Part shown: piece by piece, positions 1 to 7,472 of the stretch | Layout of the letters: each line of letters starts with the position of its first letter | Position numbering within the stretch: the first letter of the stretch is position 1 | Assembly: GCF_012910785.2 (NCBI RefSeq) | Contig: NZ_WTVH02000008.1 | Location: 124,001-188,000 of the forward strand | DNA from: Aromatoleum buckelii | Lineage (GTDB): Bacteria; Pseudomonadota; Gammaproteobacteria; Burkholderiales; Rhodocyclaceae | Length of the DNA stretch: 64,000 nucleotides | Direction: 5' to 3' | Notes under the pieces: model-generated | The model's input: only the letters and a program-made list of their open reading frames with translations | Told to the model about the DNA's origin: nothing | The model's database searches: none | Program-made: the position numbers and the translations under genes

Positions 1-111
1 TGGCCCCCACAACTCGCCGGACAAATCGACTGTGCCTGAAGCGTCATCGTGAAAACGAAGCCACAGGCGATAGCCCTCAAGTGGCTGTACTTCGACAACC
101 TCGGGGATCAT
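1..111 (-). CDS. DUF2442 family protein, 3' end outside window
   Basis: The minus strand from 111 reads a start ATG followed by MIPEVVEVQPLEGYRL and then a WLRF..D..SGTVDLSGEL pattern, which is the usual opening of small DUF2442 proteins (about 80 residues). A GGAG ribosome site lies about 8 bases upstream of the ATG and overlaps the last codons of the preceding DUF4160 fragment. Only the first 37 residues are inside the window. DUF2442 genes are commonly paired with DUF4160 genes in toxin-antitoxin-like cassettes; the biochemical role is not established. The pairing here supports the call, although the partner is broken. Confidence 0.7.
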   Translation of the reverse strand, partial: MIPEVVEVQPLEGYRLWLRFHDDASGTVDLSGELWGP

Positions 112-116
112 GACTT

Positions 117-198
117 TTACTCCAAAGGTTCAATGCGGTTGAGCGGCTGGCGAGCTTGGGCACGGGCCCGGTCCTCGAGAAGTTCGGACTGATTGTTA
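117..198 (-). pseudogene. DUF4160 gene, C-terminal remnant cut by IS630
   Basis: The frame ending at TAA 117-119 (minus) reads NNQSELLEDRARA followed by QARQPLNRIEPLE. This matches the conserved C-terminal helix of DUF4160 proteins (typically ..ELLE.W.RA....PL..I.PL.). The rest of the gene is missing because the IS630 element begins at 199, directly next to the TA at 197-198. Only about 26 of an expected 80-90 residues remain, so the gene is dead. It stops 5 bases before the DUF2442 start, the normal order for this gene pair. Confidence 0.65.
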
Positions 199-1298
199 CT
201 AACCTTCTCGTAAGTATTGTCATGCTATGAGACAATACGCGGATGAAATGCAAACGGAACTCGGACGGTCGCGCGATCGACCACCACTCGCTTCAGGTGA
301 TGCGCCAACAGGCGATCAAGGCGGTCCGCGAAGGGCAGACAGCGCAAAGTGTAGCGGCCGCCTTCGGCGTGAATGTGCGCAGCGTCTTTCGGTGGCTGGC
401 CGACTTCGCCAGCGGCGGGCAGAACGCGCTGCTCGCCAAGCCGATCCCGGGGCGTCCGTCGAAGGTGAGCGCCGAGGAGATGCGCTGTCTCGCTCAGGCC
501 GTTCGGGATCACACGCCGCTGCAGTACAAGTTCGAGTTCGGCTTGTGGACGCTGTCGCTGATCCGCGCGCTGATCATTCGGCAGTTCGGCAAGGCGTTGT
601 CGATCGCCACGGTCAGCCGGCTCATGAAGGTGCTCGGATTCAGCGCGCAGAAGCCGCTCTACCAGGCATGGCAACAGGACGCCGCGCTGGTGCGGCAATG
701 GGAAGCGGAAACCTATCCGGCGATCCGCGCCGAAGCGCGTGCGACAGGCGCGACGATCTACTTCGCCGACGAGTCGGGAATCCGTTCCGATTACCACACC
801 GGCACGACGTGGGCGCCGCGTGGGCAGACGCCGGTGGTCGAGGTCACCGGCCGGCGCTTCTCGCTGAACATGATCTCGGCGGTGAGCCCGCAGGGCGAGT
901 TTCGCTTCATGCTCCACGAGGGTTCGGTCACCGCCACGGTGTTTCGCGACTTCCTCAAGCGCCTGATGATCGGCGCCGACAAGCCGGTCTTCGTCATCGT
1001 CGACGGGCACCCCATTCACAAGGCGAAGCTGGTTCGAGCCTACGTCGACAGCCTGAACGGCCAACTCAAGCTCTTCTACCTGCCGCCGTACTCGCCGCAA
1101 CTGAACCCCGATGAACAGGTCTGGGCGCATGTGAAGCGCCAGGTCTCGAAGCGCCTGGTGCAGGACAAGGACGAAATGAAGCGGCTGGCGCTCGGCGCAC
1201 TGCGTCGGATTCAACGACTGCCGAGGCTCGTCAAATCGTTCTTCCATCAGCCCGAGTGCCAGTACGCGATCATCTGACATTACTTTCAATAAAGTTAG
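199..1298. mobile_element. IS630-family insertion sequence, copy A (intact)
   Basis: The 1100-bp element is bounded by TA at 197-198 and 1299-1300, the dinucleotide target duplication typical of the IS630/Tc1 superfamily. The ends are imperfect inverted repeats: both read CTAAC, then a T-rich stretch, then AAGTA.TGTCA inward. It carries one transposase gene. It interrupts a DUF4160 gene on its left. A second copy lies at 2020-3120. Confidence 0.9.
243..1277 (+). CDS. IS630-family transposase
   Basis: This 344-residue protein has an N-terminal helix-turn-helix region (about residues 15-60, with GVNVRSVFRWLADF) and a C-terminal DDE_3 endonuclease domain. The probable catalytic acids are visible in YFADESG, VIVDGHPIH and SPQLNPDEQVW. 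The length is normal for IS630 transposases and the frame is uninterrupted, so it may be active and could also act on copy B. The start ATG is 44 bases inside the left end. Confidence 0.92.
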   Translation: MKCKRNSDGRAIDHHSLQVMRQQAIKAVREGQTAQSVAAAFGVNVRSVFRWLADFASGGQNALLAKPIPGRPSKVSAEEMRCLAQAVRDHTPLQYKFEFGLWTLSLIRALIIRQFGKALSIATVSRLMKVLGFSAQKPLYQAWQQDAALVRQWEAETYPAIRAEARATGATIYFADESGIRSDYHTGTTWAPRGQTPVVEVTGRRFSLNMISAVSPQGEFRFMLHEGSVTATVFRDFLKRLMIGADKPVFVIVDGHPIHKAKLVRAYVDSLNGQLKLFYLPPYSPQLNPDEQVWAHVKRQVSKRLVQDKDEMKRLALGALRRIQRLPRLVKSFFHQPECQYAII

Positions 1299-1328
1299 TA
1301 GGTTGCGCGGTTGACCGCCAAAGACTAC

Positions 1329-1360
1329 GATGTGTATGCAGCAAGAAAAGGATACACATC
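1329..1360. promoter_or_regulatory. Inverted repeat abutting vapB, probable autoregulatory operator
   Basis: A perfect 9-bp inverted repeat, GATGTGTAT (1329-1337) and ATACACATC (1352-1360), ends at the base before the vapB start codon. VapB-type antitoxins with VapC bound repress their own operons through such palindromes. The position and symmetry make this the obvious operator; binding itself is inferred. Confidence 0.6.
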
Positions 1361-1555
1361 ATGCGTACCAACATTGTGATTGACGACGACCTCATGAACG
1401 AAGCGCTCCGCGCGACCGGATTGACGACTAAGCGTGAGGCGGTAGAACTTGGCCTTCGGACGTTGCTTCGCCTCCGGCAGCAGGAAGAGATTCGCCAGTT
1501 CCGCGGCAAGCTTAACTGGCAGGGGGATCTCGACAAGATGAGGACTGACAAGTGA
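1361..1555 (+). CDS. vapB: VapB-type antitoxin
   Basis: This 64-residue protein begins MRTNIVIDDDLMNEALRATG and continues TTKREAVELGLRTLL, the ribbon-helix-helix layout of the VapB (DUF2191) family. The N-terminal part should bind operator DNA; the tail (residues about 40-64, containing KLNWQGDLDKMR) should wrap the VapC toxin. The start at 1361 sits directly after the operator palindrome. Its last four bases overlap the vapC start, the usual arrangement for coupled translation of antitoxin and toxin. An in-frame upstream start at 1256 is rejected because it would lie inside the IS630 element. Confidence 0.9.
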   Translation: MRTNIVIDDDLMNEALRATGLTTKREAVELGLRTLLRLRQQEEIRQFRGKLNWQGDLDKMRTDK

Positions 1556-1953
1556 TTTTGGTCGATTCCAGTGTTTGGATCGACTATTTCCGAGGAACCG
1601 TAACGCCGCAGACTGAAAAACTGGACTCCCTGCTTGGAGTAGAACCCGTTGCAACGGGCGATCTGATTTTGGCCGAGGTACTGCAGGGTTTTTCGAGTGA
1701 GCGCGACTTCAACCAAGCTAAGAAACTGATGACCGCGTTAGTCATTATTGATCTGGGCGGACAAGAGATAGCCATTCAAGCTGCCAGAAATTTTCGTTCG
1801 CTGCGGGCATTGGGTGTGACGGTTCGAAAGACCATCGATACTGTGATTGCGACTCGATGCATAGAAAGCGGATTGGCTCTGCTGTGCAGCGACAGGGATT
1901 TTGATCCGTTTGTAAAGCATCTTGGCCTCCGATCTGCGCTCACCGAAACCTAA
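1552..1953 (+). CDS. vapC: VapC-type PIN-domain ribonuclease toxin
   Basis: This 133-residue PIN-domain protein would cleave RNA when not held by VapB. The acidic residues expected at the Mg site are visible: VDSSVWIDYF near the start (D4), AEVLQGF (E42), KTIDTVIATRC (about D96) and CSDRDFDPF (about D115). The start is GTG at 1552, overlapping the vapB stop. The TAA stop at 1951 lies exactly at the edge of the group II intron tail, so the last residues may have been altered when the intron landed, but the PIN core is complete. Confidence 0.9.
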   Translation: MILVDSSVWIDYFRGTVTPQTEKLDSLLGVEPVATGDLILAEVLQGFSSERDFNQAKKLMTALVIIDLGGQEIAIQAARNFRSLRALGVTVRKTIDTVIATRCIESGLALLCSDRDFDPFVKHLGLRSALTET

Positions 1954-2019
1954 TCGGGATAGGAAGCCGCCTAACGTCGCCTCCCTCCCACACCGCCGGA
2001 CATACGGATCACGTACGTA
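1949..2019 (-). repeat. Group II intron 3' tail (domains V-VI), truncated by IS630 copy B
   Basis: This 70-base stretch recurs at 5190-5260 with only about eight differences. Read on the minus strand it forms a hairpin of GGGAGG.G..CGCC with GGCGGCTTCCTATCCC, followed by GATTAGG. This resembles intron domain VI with a bulged A and a 3' splice end. The matching copy at 5190 lies directly behind a maturase C-terminus, which identifies it. Here the body of the intron is absent because IS630 copy B starts at 2020, and nothing intron-like resumes after 3122. Confidence 0.6.
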
Positions 2020-3120
2020 CTAACTTTTCCGAAAGTAATGCCATATAGGCGATAATATGCGGCATGAAATGCAAGCGAACTTCCGATGGTCGCGCCCACG
2101 ATCATCACACCTTGCAGGTGATGCGGCAGCAGGCCATCAAAGCGGTGCGTGAGGGGCAGACCGTGCAGAGCGTCGCCGCCTCGTTCGGCGTGAATCCTCG
2201 CAGCGTTTTCCGCTGGCTGGCCGACTTCGCCAACGGCGGCCAGAACGCCCTGCTTGCCAAGCCGATCCCGGGGGCGTCCGCCCAAGCTCAGTGCCGAGGA
2301 GATGGCCTGGATCGCCAACGCGATTCGGGATCAGACCCCGCAGCAGTTCAAGTTCGAATTCGGTCTGTGGACGCTGACGCTGATCCGCCACCTGATCAAT
2401 CGTCAGTTCAAGAAAGAATTGTCGGTTTCGTCGGTCCACCGGCTCATGAAGATCCTGGGCTTCAGCGCCCAGAAGCCGCTCTATCAGGCCTGGCAGCAGG
2501 ATCCTGTGCTGGTCCGGACCTGGGAGATCGAGACCTATCCCGCCATTCGCGCCGAAGCGCGTGCGGCGGGCGCGACGGTCTACTTCGCCGACGAGTCGGG
2601 AATCCGTTCCGATTACCACACCGGCACGACGTGGGCGCCGCGTGGGCAGACGCCGGTGGTCGAGGTCACCGGCCGGCGCTTCTCGCTGAACATGATCTCG
2701 GCGGTGAGCCCGCAGGGCGAGTTTCGCTTCATGCTCCACGAGGGTTCGGTCACCGCCACGGTGTTTCGCGACTTCCTCAAGCGCCTGATGATCGGCGCCG
2801 ACAAGCCGGTCTTCGTCATCGTCGACGGGCACCCCATTCACAAGGCGAAGCTGGTTCGAGCCTACGTCGACAGCCTGAACGGCCAACTCAAGCTCTTCTA
2901 CCTGCCGCCGTACTCGCCGCAACTGAACCCCGATGAACAGGTCTGGGCGCATGTGAAGCGCCAGGTCTCGAAGCGCCTGGTGCAGGACAAGGATGAAATG
3001 AAGCGGCTGGCGCTCGGCGCCCTGCGTCGGATTCAACGACTGCCGAGGCTCGTCAAATCGTTCTTCCATCAGCCCGAGTGCCAGTACGCGATCATCTGAC
3101 ATTACTTTCAATAAAGTTAG
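2020..3120. mobile_element. IS630-family insertion sequence, copy B (frameshifted)
   Basis: The 1101-bp element is flanked by TA at 2018-2019 and 3121-3122 and has the same terminal inverted repeats as copy A (CTAACTTT..GAAAGTAATG). It is one base longer than copy A because a run of four G has become five at 2270-2274. Its last 542 bases are almost identical to copy A, whereas its first 560 are clearly diverged. Confidence 0.9.
2064..3099 (+). pseudogene. IS630-family transposase, +1 frameshift
   Basis: The reading frame from ATG 2064 matches the copy A transposase up to about residue 68, then shifts at GGGGG (2270-2274); copy A has GGGG at the same place. The remaining DDE domain is open in another frame to 3099, with the same acidic motifs as copy A. 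Either the gene is inactivated or it relies on slippage at the G run. I see no published IS630 precedent for slippage in this protein, so I call it a pseudogene. Confidence 0.8.
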
Positions 3121-3411
3121 TATAACATGCGAGTTCAGCGGGGCGCCGCTTGCGGCTCATCCCTGGAACAACTGGTTGCATCGTAGTTGAGACGCACATT
3201 TTTGGCGAAAACAATGTCTTGGGCGAGGCTATCCACGCCGGGCATGACAAATGAGTTGGTCACTCCGAAATAATGAAGCTTTCGAAGGCCGTTGCGTCGA
3301 GCGCTCTGCGGGAAGACAAACTTGTGAATCTGATTGGGGTCGGTGAGATCACTCCAAGGATTGAATCGCCCCGGGTTTCGCGGAGGCTCCAACTCTTGAG
3401 AAGATGGAGCC

Positions 3412-3732
3412 ATGAAGAAATCAGCGAAGTTCTCCCCCGAGGTGATCGAGCGCGCGGTGCGTCTGGTGTTCGAGGCCAAGGATCAGTACGAATCCCAGTG
3501 GGCGGCGATCGTGTCGATCGCGGCAAAGATTGGCTGCACGTCGGAAACATTGCGCCGATGGGTTCGGCAGCATGAGCGCGACACGGGCCAGCGCGAGGGG
3601 CTCACGAGCGCCGAGCAGCAACGCATCAGGGAGCTCGAGCGCGAGGTGCGCGAGCTCAAGAAGGCCAACGAGATCCTGCGCCTGGCCAGCGCGTATTTCG
3701 CGCAGGCGGAGCTCGACCGCCGCAACAAGTGA
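3412..3732 (+). CDS. IS3-family OrfA (helix-turn-helix protein)
   Basis: This 106-residue protein has a HTH_Tnp_1 domain ([16 protein letters not shown], then [18 protein letters not shown]). A C-terminal coiled-coil segment ([18 protein letters not shown]) mediates OrfA/OrfAB oligomers in this family. Its stop overlaps the orfB start by four bases. orfB is in the -1 frame, so either coupled reinitiation or a -1 frameshift could produce the second product; I do not see the classical A6G slippery string at the overlap. Confidence 0.92.
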   Translation: MKKSAKFSPEVIERAVRLVFEAKDQYESQWAAIVSIAAKIGCTSETLRRWVRQHERDTGQREGLTSAEQQRIRELEREVRELKKANEILRLASAYFAQAELDRRNK

Positions 3733-4634
3733 TGAACGGATTCATCGACACGCACCGCGAGCGCTTCGGGGTCGAGCCGATCTGCAAGGTGCTGCAGGTC
3801 GCCCCGTCGGCCTATCGGCGCGCCGTGGCACGCCGGCGTGATCCGGCTTTGCGCTGTGCCCGAGCCCGCCGCGACGAGGTGCTGGAAGGTCACATCGAGC
3901 GGGTGTGGCAGGCGAATCTGCAGGTGTATGGCACGCGTAAAGTGTGGCGGCAGTTGCAGCGCGAAGGCCTCGAGGTCGCCCGCTGCACCGTCGAGCGACT
4001 GATGCGGGCCCAAGGGCTGCGCGGCGCGATGCGTGGCAAGGCGGTTCGGACCACCCGGCCCGATCCTGCTGCACCTTGTCCGCTCGATCGCGTCAATCGG
4101 CAGTTCGCCGCCGAGCGGCCAAACCAGCTCTGGGTCTCCGATTTCACCTATGTCTCGACTTGGCAGGGTTTCGTGTACGTGGCCTTCGTCATCGACGTCT
4201 TCGCCCGCTACATCGTGGGCTGGCGGGTGAGCCGATCCATGCACACGGAATTCGTTCTCGACGCGTTGGAACAGGCCTTGTGGGCGCGACAACCCGAACG
4301 CAACGCCTTGATTCACCATAGCGATCGCGGCTCGCAGTACGTCTCGATCCGCTACAGCGAGCGGCTGGCAGAAGCAGGCATCGAGCCGTCGGTCGGCAGC
4401 CGGGGCGACAGCTACGATAACGCCCTGGCCGAGACGATCAACGGGCTGTACAAGGCCGAAGTCATCCACCGGCGTGGCCCGTGGAAAAGCGTCGAAGCGG
4501 TCGAGCTGGCCACCCTCGAATGGGTCTCATGGTTCAACCACCACCGCCTGCTTGAGTCGATCGGGTACATTCCCCCAGCCGAAGCCGAGGCAAACTATTA
4601 CCGCAACCTGAGCGAGCAGGCGGTCGTCGCCTGA
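3729..4634 (+). CDS. IS3-family OrfB transposase (rve integrase core)
   Basis: The 301-residue protein carries the DDE integrase core: [11 protein letters not shown] holds the first Asp, [11 protein letters not shown] the second, and [15 protein letters not shown] the Glu. The HTH_21 region precedes it (about residues 40-100). The start is GTG 3729 or ATG 3732, overlapping the orfA stop. The frame is complete, so the element could still be mobile. Of the two IS families in this island this one appears once. Confidence 0.93.
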   Translation: MMNGFIDTHRERFGVEPICKVLQVAPSAYRRAVARRRDPALRCARARRDEVLEGHIERVWQANLQVYGTRKVWRQLQREGLEVARCTVERLMRAQGLRGAMRGKAVRTTRPDPAAPCPLDRVNRQFAAERPNQLWVSDFTYVSTWQGFVYVAFVIDVFARYIVGWRVSRSMHTEFVLDALEQALWARQPERNALIHHSDRGSQYVSIRYSERLAEAGIEPSVGSRGDSYDNALAETINGLYKAEVIHRRGPWKSVEAVELATLEWVSWFNHHRLLESIGYIPPAEAEANYYRNLSEQAVVA

Positions 4635-5189
4635 CTCAAACAAAACCGCCTCCGCGAAACCCGGGACGATTCAGATCGGCTTGGACGGTGAAGAGTGACG
4701 ACTGACGTTCCACTCGTGCGTGCAGATTGGTGGGTTGAATCTGGCATGTTCTGTCAGCCCGCAGCGGATCCGCCCCCAGAAAGGTCGGTATGTCCGAGGA
4801 GATGAACGCGATATTTGCTCGATAGACCGCGAACTCTGATTCCCTCGTGGAATTCAGAGCGAAATAGAGCGCTACCAATGGGCTTGATGTCCAATCGAGC
4901 AGGCGCGTCGGCAGGCCATGATGCTGCGCCAGGAAGAGCCACTCCCAGTCACTCCGAGGCGTGCGATCGACGTAGCCTATTGCTCGAGACTTGAACTCAT
5001 TGAACAACTGGCGTTCGTAGTTGAACCGCTCCTCAATTGGCCCCTGCCAACGACCCACAGAAGGCCGAAGGCCATAGCTTGCGTCGCTGACACCCCGATA
5101 GACGAGCGAGCCGGCGATTGGCGCTACCTCGATAGAGAGGAGGTCTTCGATCTTGCTGAGGTGGTGAACTTCATATGTCATGGTACACG

Positions 5190-5284
5190 CCTAATCGGGA
5201 TAGGAAGCCGCCTCACGGCGACTCCCTCCCACACCACCGGACATACGGGTCACGTACCTGGCGGTTCAACGAATAACGTTCATT
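5190..5284 (-). repeat. Group II intron 3' tail (domains V-VI) after the maturase end
   Basis: Read on the minus strand from the maturase stop at 5285, the sequence gives a GAACCGCC....CCGGTGGT stem with a TACG/CGTA inner helix (domain V-like). A GGGAGGGAGTCGCC / GGCGGCTTCCTATCCC stem follows (domain VI-like) and ends GATTAGG. This order is the standard 3' end of bacterial group II introns. The tail ends 9 bases upstream of the FRG start codon, so the intron had inserted in front of that gene. Confidence 0.65.
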
Positions 5285-5539
5285 TCACGCTGCCAGTTCA
5301 GGCAGCCCTATGAGCTGGAAGGTACGCCGCGGTAATGCCAGCGTCAATGCAGGTGTCTTGCTGATGCGCCATGGACTATGCGCCGTCTTGCTGGTGTTCC
5401 ATGCGTCACGGACGCTGACTCCCCGGCGGCGCAGTTCGCGGTAGCCTGCTCGTCCCCATTGCTTCCACTGATAGCAGCGCAGCCAGTTGGTGTTCCCGTT
5501 CGCAAAATTGGAATCCCAAAGTGCGTCGATATCCGCCAC
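5285..5539 (-). pseudogene. Group II intron maturase, C-terminal remnant
   Basis: About 80 residues remain. They include RCYQWKQWGRAGYRELRRRG, AWNTSKTAHSPWRISKTPAL and ALPRRTFQLIGLPEL, the signature of the GIIM maturase-specific domain at the end of group II intron reverse transcriptases. The reverse transcriptase domain and most of the intron RNA are missing. Upstream (towards 5566) the sequence stops resembling the family and meets a 25-bp inverted repeat. A GTG at 5537-5539 gives an open frame, but translation of this relic is unlikely to be meaningful. Confidence 0.82.
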
Positions 5540-5565
5540 TGCGCCGTAAGCGGTGCCTGTGCGTT

Positions 5566-5629
5566 AAAACAGGGACAGACCACGGTTTCTAACGATTCAA
5601 AACCAGAAACCGTGGTCTGTCCCTGTTTT
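5566..5629. repeat. Perfect 25-bp inverted repeat (REP/RAYT-like palindrome)
   Basis: The arms at 5566-5590 and 5605-5629 are perfect reverse complements (outer part AAAACAGGGACAGACCACG) around a 14-base loop. The unit AAACAGGGACAGACCACG resembles palindromes that I recall near IS200-like REP-associated transposases in proteobacteria. No transposase is present here. It forms the break point between the intron remnant and the metH fragment. Confidence 0.65.
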
Positions 5630-5630
5630 T

Positions 5631-5895
5631 CCCCTCGCCGACGTTCACGAACAGGCTGTCGGCGCCGACGTTGAAAGCTTCGAGGCCGGACAGGCGCAGC
5701 TTCTTCTCGAGCACCGGCACCGCGCGCGGCGCGAGGCCGGAGACGGCGTCGGCGATCGCCTTGATGTGCGCCGGCGTCGTGCCGCAGCAGCCGCAGACGA
5801 TGTTGACGAGGCCCGCTTCGGCCCATTCGCGGATCGCCGCGGCGAGCGCTTCGGGCGTCTCGTCGTAGCCGGTCGGCGACAGCGGGTTCGGCAGG
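5631..5895 (-). pseudogene. metH: Fragment of metH (cobalamin-dependent methionine synthase)
   Basis: The minus frame reads [20 protein letters not shown], then [20 protein letters not shown] and [11 protein letters not shown], then [21 protein letters not shown]. That is the end of the homocysteine-binding domain of MetH, with the CCGTTP zinc-ligand motif, running into the start of the folate-binding domain. Only about 88 of some 1200 residues are present. Both ends are cut exactly at repeat elements (5629 and 5896). No start or stop belongs to it, so it is a relic; a functional metH would have to lie elsewhere. Confidence 0.85.
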
Positions 5896-6042
5896 TGTTG
5901 GCAACAAATAGAACTGTCCGCTCTTGTAGCAAATGAATTGTCCGCTGGTTTATGCGAGGCGGTAACGCCGCGAAGGGCGTAGCCCGAAGCGGGGTTACCG
6001 CCTCGCGGCCGTTGCGGCGGACAGTTCTATTTGTTGCCAACA
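5896..6042. repeat. 147-bp MITE-like element with 26-bp terminal inverted repeats
   Basis: The arms at 5896-5921 and 6017-6042 are perfect inverted repeats (TGTTGGCAACAAATAGAACT and on). A second inverted repeat, GCGAGGCGGTAAC at 5954-5966 and GTTACCGCCTCGC at 5994-6006, lies inside. There is no coding sequence. This nested structure is typical of a non-autonomous miniature transposon or a folded repeat RNA. It abuts the metH fragment on one side. Confidence 0.7.
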
Positions 6043-6151
6043 GGCAGCTCGGAAGCGGATGCCCCCTGAACGGTGGCCGCGTCGTCGATCGGGATCACGC
6101 CGGCGCACACGCCCACCACATCCCGTTACAATCGCCGCAAAGGAGGACGCC

Positions 6152-6595
6152 ATGAATATCGAATGGTGGCAGTGGGCGGTCGCAGGCATCGTGCTGATTC
6201 TCGCCGAACTGGCGATCCCGTCCTTCTTCGTGATCTGGTTCGGCGTCGCGGCCCTCGTGATGGCGCTCGTCGTGCTCGCGGCGCCGGCGCTCACGCTCAC
6301 GACCCAGCTCGCGCTGTGGACCGCGCTCTCGCTCGCGATGGTCGCGCTGTGGTTCCGCGTGTTCAAGCCCGGCTTTCACAAGACCCGCGTCGGCACCTCG
6401 GCCGGCGAGATCATCGGCGAAGTCGGCCTGCTCGTCGGCGCGGTTGCGCCGTTCCAGCGCGGCCGGGTGCGCTTCCAGCGCCCGGTGCTCGGCGCCGAGG
6501 AATGGGTATGCCTCGGCGAAAGCGAGATTCCCGCCGGCGAGCGCGTGCGCGTCGTCGCGGTCGAAGGCAGTTTCCTGAAAGTCGTCAAAGCCTGA
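6152..6595 (+). CDS. NfeD-family membrane protein
   Basis: The 147-residue protein has two or three hydrophobic helices in its first 75 residues (AGIVLILAELAIPSFFVIWF, then AALVMALVVLAAPALTL and TALSLAMVALWF). A small OB-fold NfeD domain follows (about residues 85-147, GEVGLLVGAVAPFQRGRVRF). This is the short NfeD form that partners SPFH/stomatin proteins in membrane microdomains. AGGAGG sits 5-10 bases before ATG 6152. The SPFH gene follows after 13 bases, so the two form an operon. Confidence 0.88.
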   Translation: MNIEWWQWAVAGIVLILAELAIPSFFVIWFGVAALVMALVVLAAPALTLTTQLALWTALSLAMVALWFRVFKPGFHKTRVGTSAGEIIGEVGLLVGAVAPFQRGRVRFQRPVLGAEEWVCLGESEIPAGERVRVVAVEGSFLKVVKA

Positions 6596-6608
6596 GCAAG
6601 GGGGTTCC

Positions 6609-7472
6609 ATGAGCGAAGGGTTCATCGTCGTCGTCGCAGTCCTGATCTTCGTCGTCATCACGCTCGCGAAAGGCGTGCGCATCCTGCCGCAGGGCGAGGA
6701 ATGGATCGTCGAGCGCCTCGGCAAGTACCACGGCACGCTGAAACCCGGCCTCAACGTCATCATCCCTTACCTCGACAAGGTGGCCTACAAGCTCGTTACC
6801 AAGGACATCATCCTCGACGTGCAGGAGCAGGAGGTCATCACGCGCGACAACGCGGTAATCGTCACCAACGCGATCGCGTTCATCAAGGTCACCGACCCGG
6901 TCAAGGCGGTGTATGGCGTGACGGACTTCGCCGAGGCGATCCGCAACCTGATCATGACGACGCTGCGCTCGATCGTCGGCGAAATGGAGCTCGACGCCGC
7001 GCTGTCGTCGCGCGACAAGATCAAGGCGCGGCTGCGCGAGAGCATCGCCGACGAGGCCGTCGACTGGGGCCTCACCGTCAAGTCGGTCGAGATTCAGGAC
7101 ATCAAGCCGTCCGCATCGATGCAGCGCGCGATGGAACTACAGGCCGCCGCCGAGCGCGAGAGGAAAGCCGCGGTGACCAAGGCCGAAGGCGCGAAGCAGG
7201 CCGCGATCCTCGAAGCCGAGGCGCGCCTCGAATCGGCGAAGCGCGACGCCGACGCCCAGGTGATGCTCGCCGAAGCTTCCGCCGAAGCGATCCGCCGCGT
7301 CGCCGCCGCGATCGGCGACCAGCCCGGGCCGATGATGTACATGCTCGGCGAGAAATACATCGCCGCGATCGAGCGCATGGGCTCGACCGACAGCGCCAAG
7401 CTCGTCGTGCTGCCGGCCGACCTGCACGAGACCCTGCGCGGCCTGCTCGCGCGCGGCAAGCTCGCGGTGTAG
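6609..7472 (+). CDS. SPFH-domain (stomatin/prohibitin-like) protein, QmcA type
   Basis: The 287-residue protein has an N-terminal membrane anchor (residues 5-22, IVVVAVLIFVVITLAKGV). The SPFH domain follows (about 20-180, with ILPQGEEWIVERLGKYHGTL and RNLIMTTLRSIVGEMELDA), then an Ala/Glu-rich coiled coil (about 170-235). Such proteins form large membrane rings or flotillin-like platforms and act with NfeD partners, as the upstream gene suggests. The substrate is unknown. RBS AAGGGG precedes ATG 6609. Confidence 0.9.
   Translation: MSEGFIVVVAVLIFVVITLAKGVRILPQGEEWIVERLGKYHGTLKPGLNVIIPYLDKVAYKLVTKDIILDVQEQEVITRDNAVIVTNAIAFIKVTDPVKAVYGVTDFAEAIRNLIMTTLRSIVGEMELDAALSSRDKIKARLRESIADEAVDWGLTVKSVEIQDIKPSASMQRAMELQAAAERERKAAVTKAEGAKQAAILEAEARLESAKRDADAQVMLAEASAEAIRRVAAAIGDQPGPMMYMLGEKYIAAIERMGSTDSAKLVVLPADLHETLRGLLARGKLAV

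Larger units (their letters stand above)
3362..4673. mobile_element. IS3-family insertion sequence
   Basis: The element spans 1312 bp. Its terminal inverted repeats read TGAATCG.CCCGGGTTTCG and continue CGGAGGC, with one mismatch over about 26 bases. Flanking GAT at 3359-3361 and 4674-4676 is a 3-bp target duplication, as expected for the IS3 family. It carries orfA and orfB and has landed in the FRG gene. Confidence 0.93.
3135..5181 (-). pseudogene. FRG-domain protein gene interrupted by an IS3-family element
   Basis: The 5' part (5181 to 4674, minus) begins MTYEVHHLSKIEDLL and contains SLVYRGVSDASYGLRPS and FLAQHHGLPTRLLDW, hallmarks of the FRG domain (named for its F/Y-R-G motif). IS3 lies at 3362-4673 with a 3-bp duplication GAT (3359-3361 and 4674-4676). 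Joining 4674 to 3358 restores one frame ending at 3135, with HKFVFPQSARRNGLRKLHYFG and the typical FVMPGVDSLAQDI tail. The restored gene is 732 bp, or 243 residues, a normal size for the family. Its start lies 9 bases from the intron tail. FRG proteins are poorly characterised and often lie in mobile or defence regions. Confidence 0.85.

Noticed and set aside
4918-5313. Plus-strand frame of 131 codons opposite the FRG gene
   Set aside because: It runs antisense to the conserved FRG motifs and through the intron tail, with no ribosome site.
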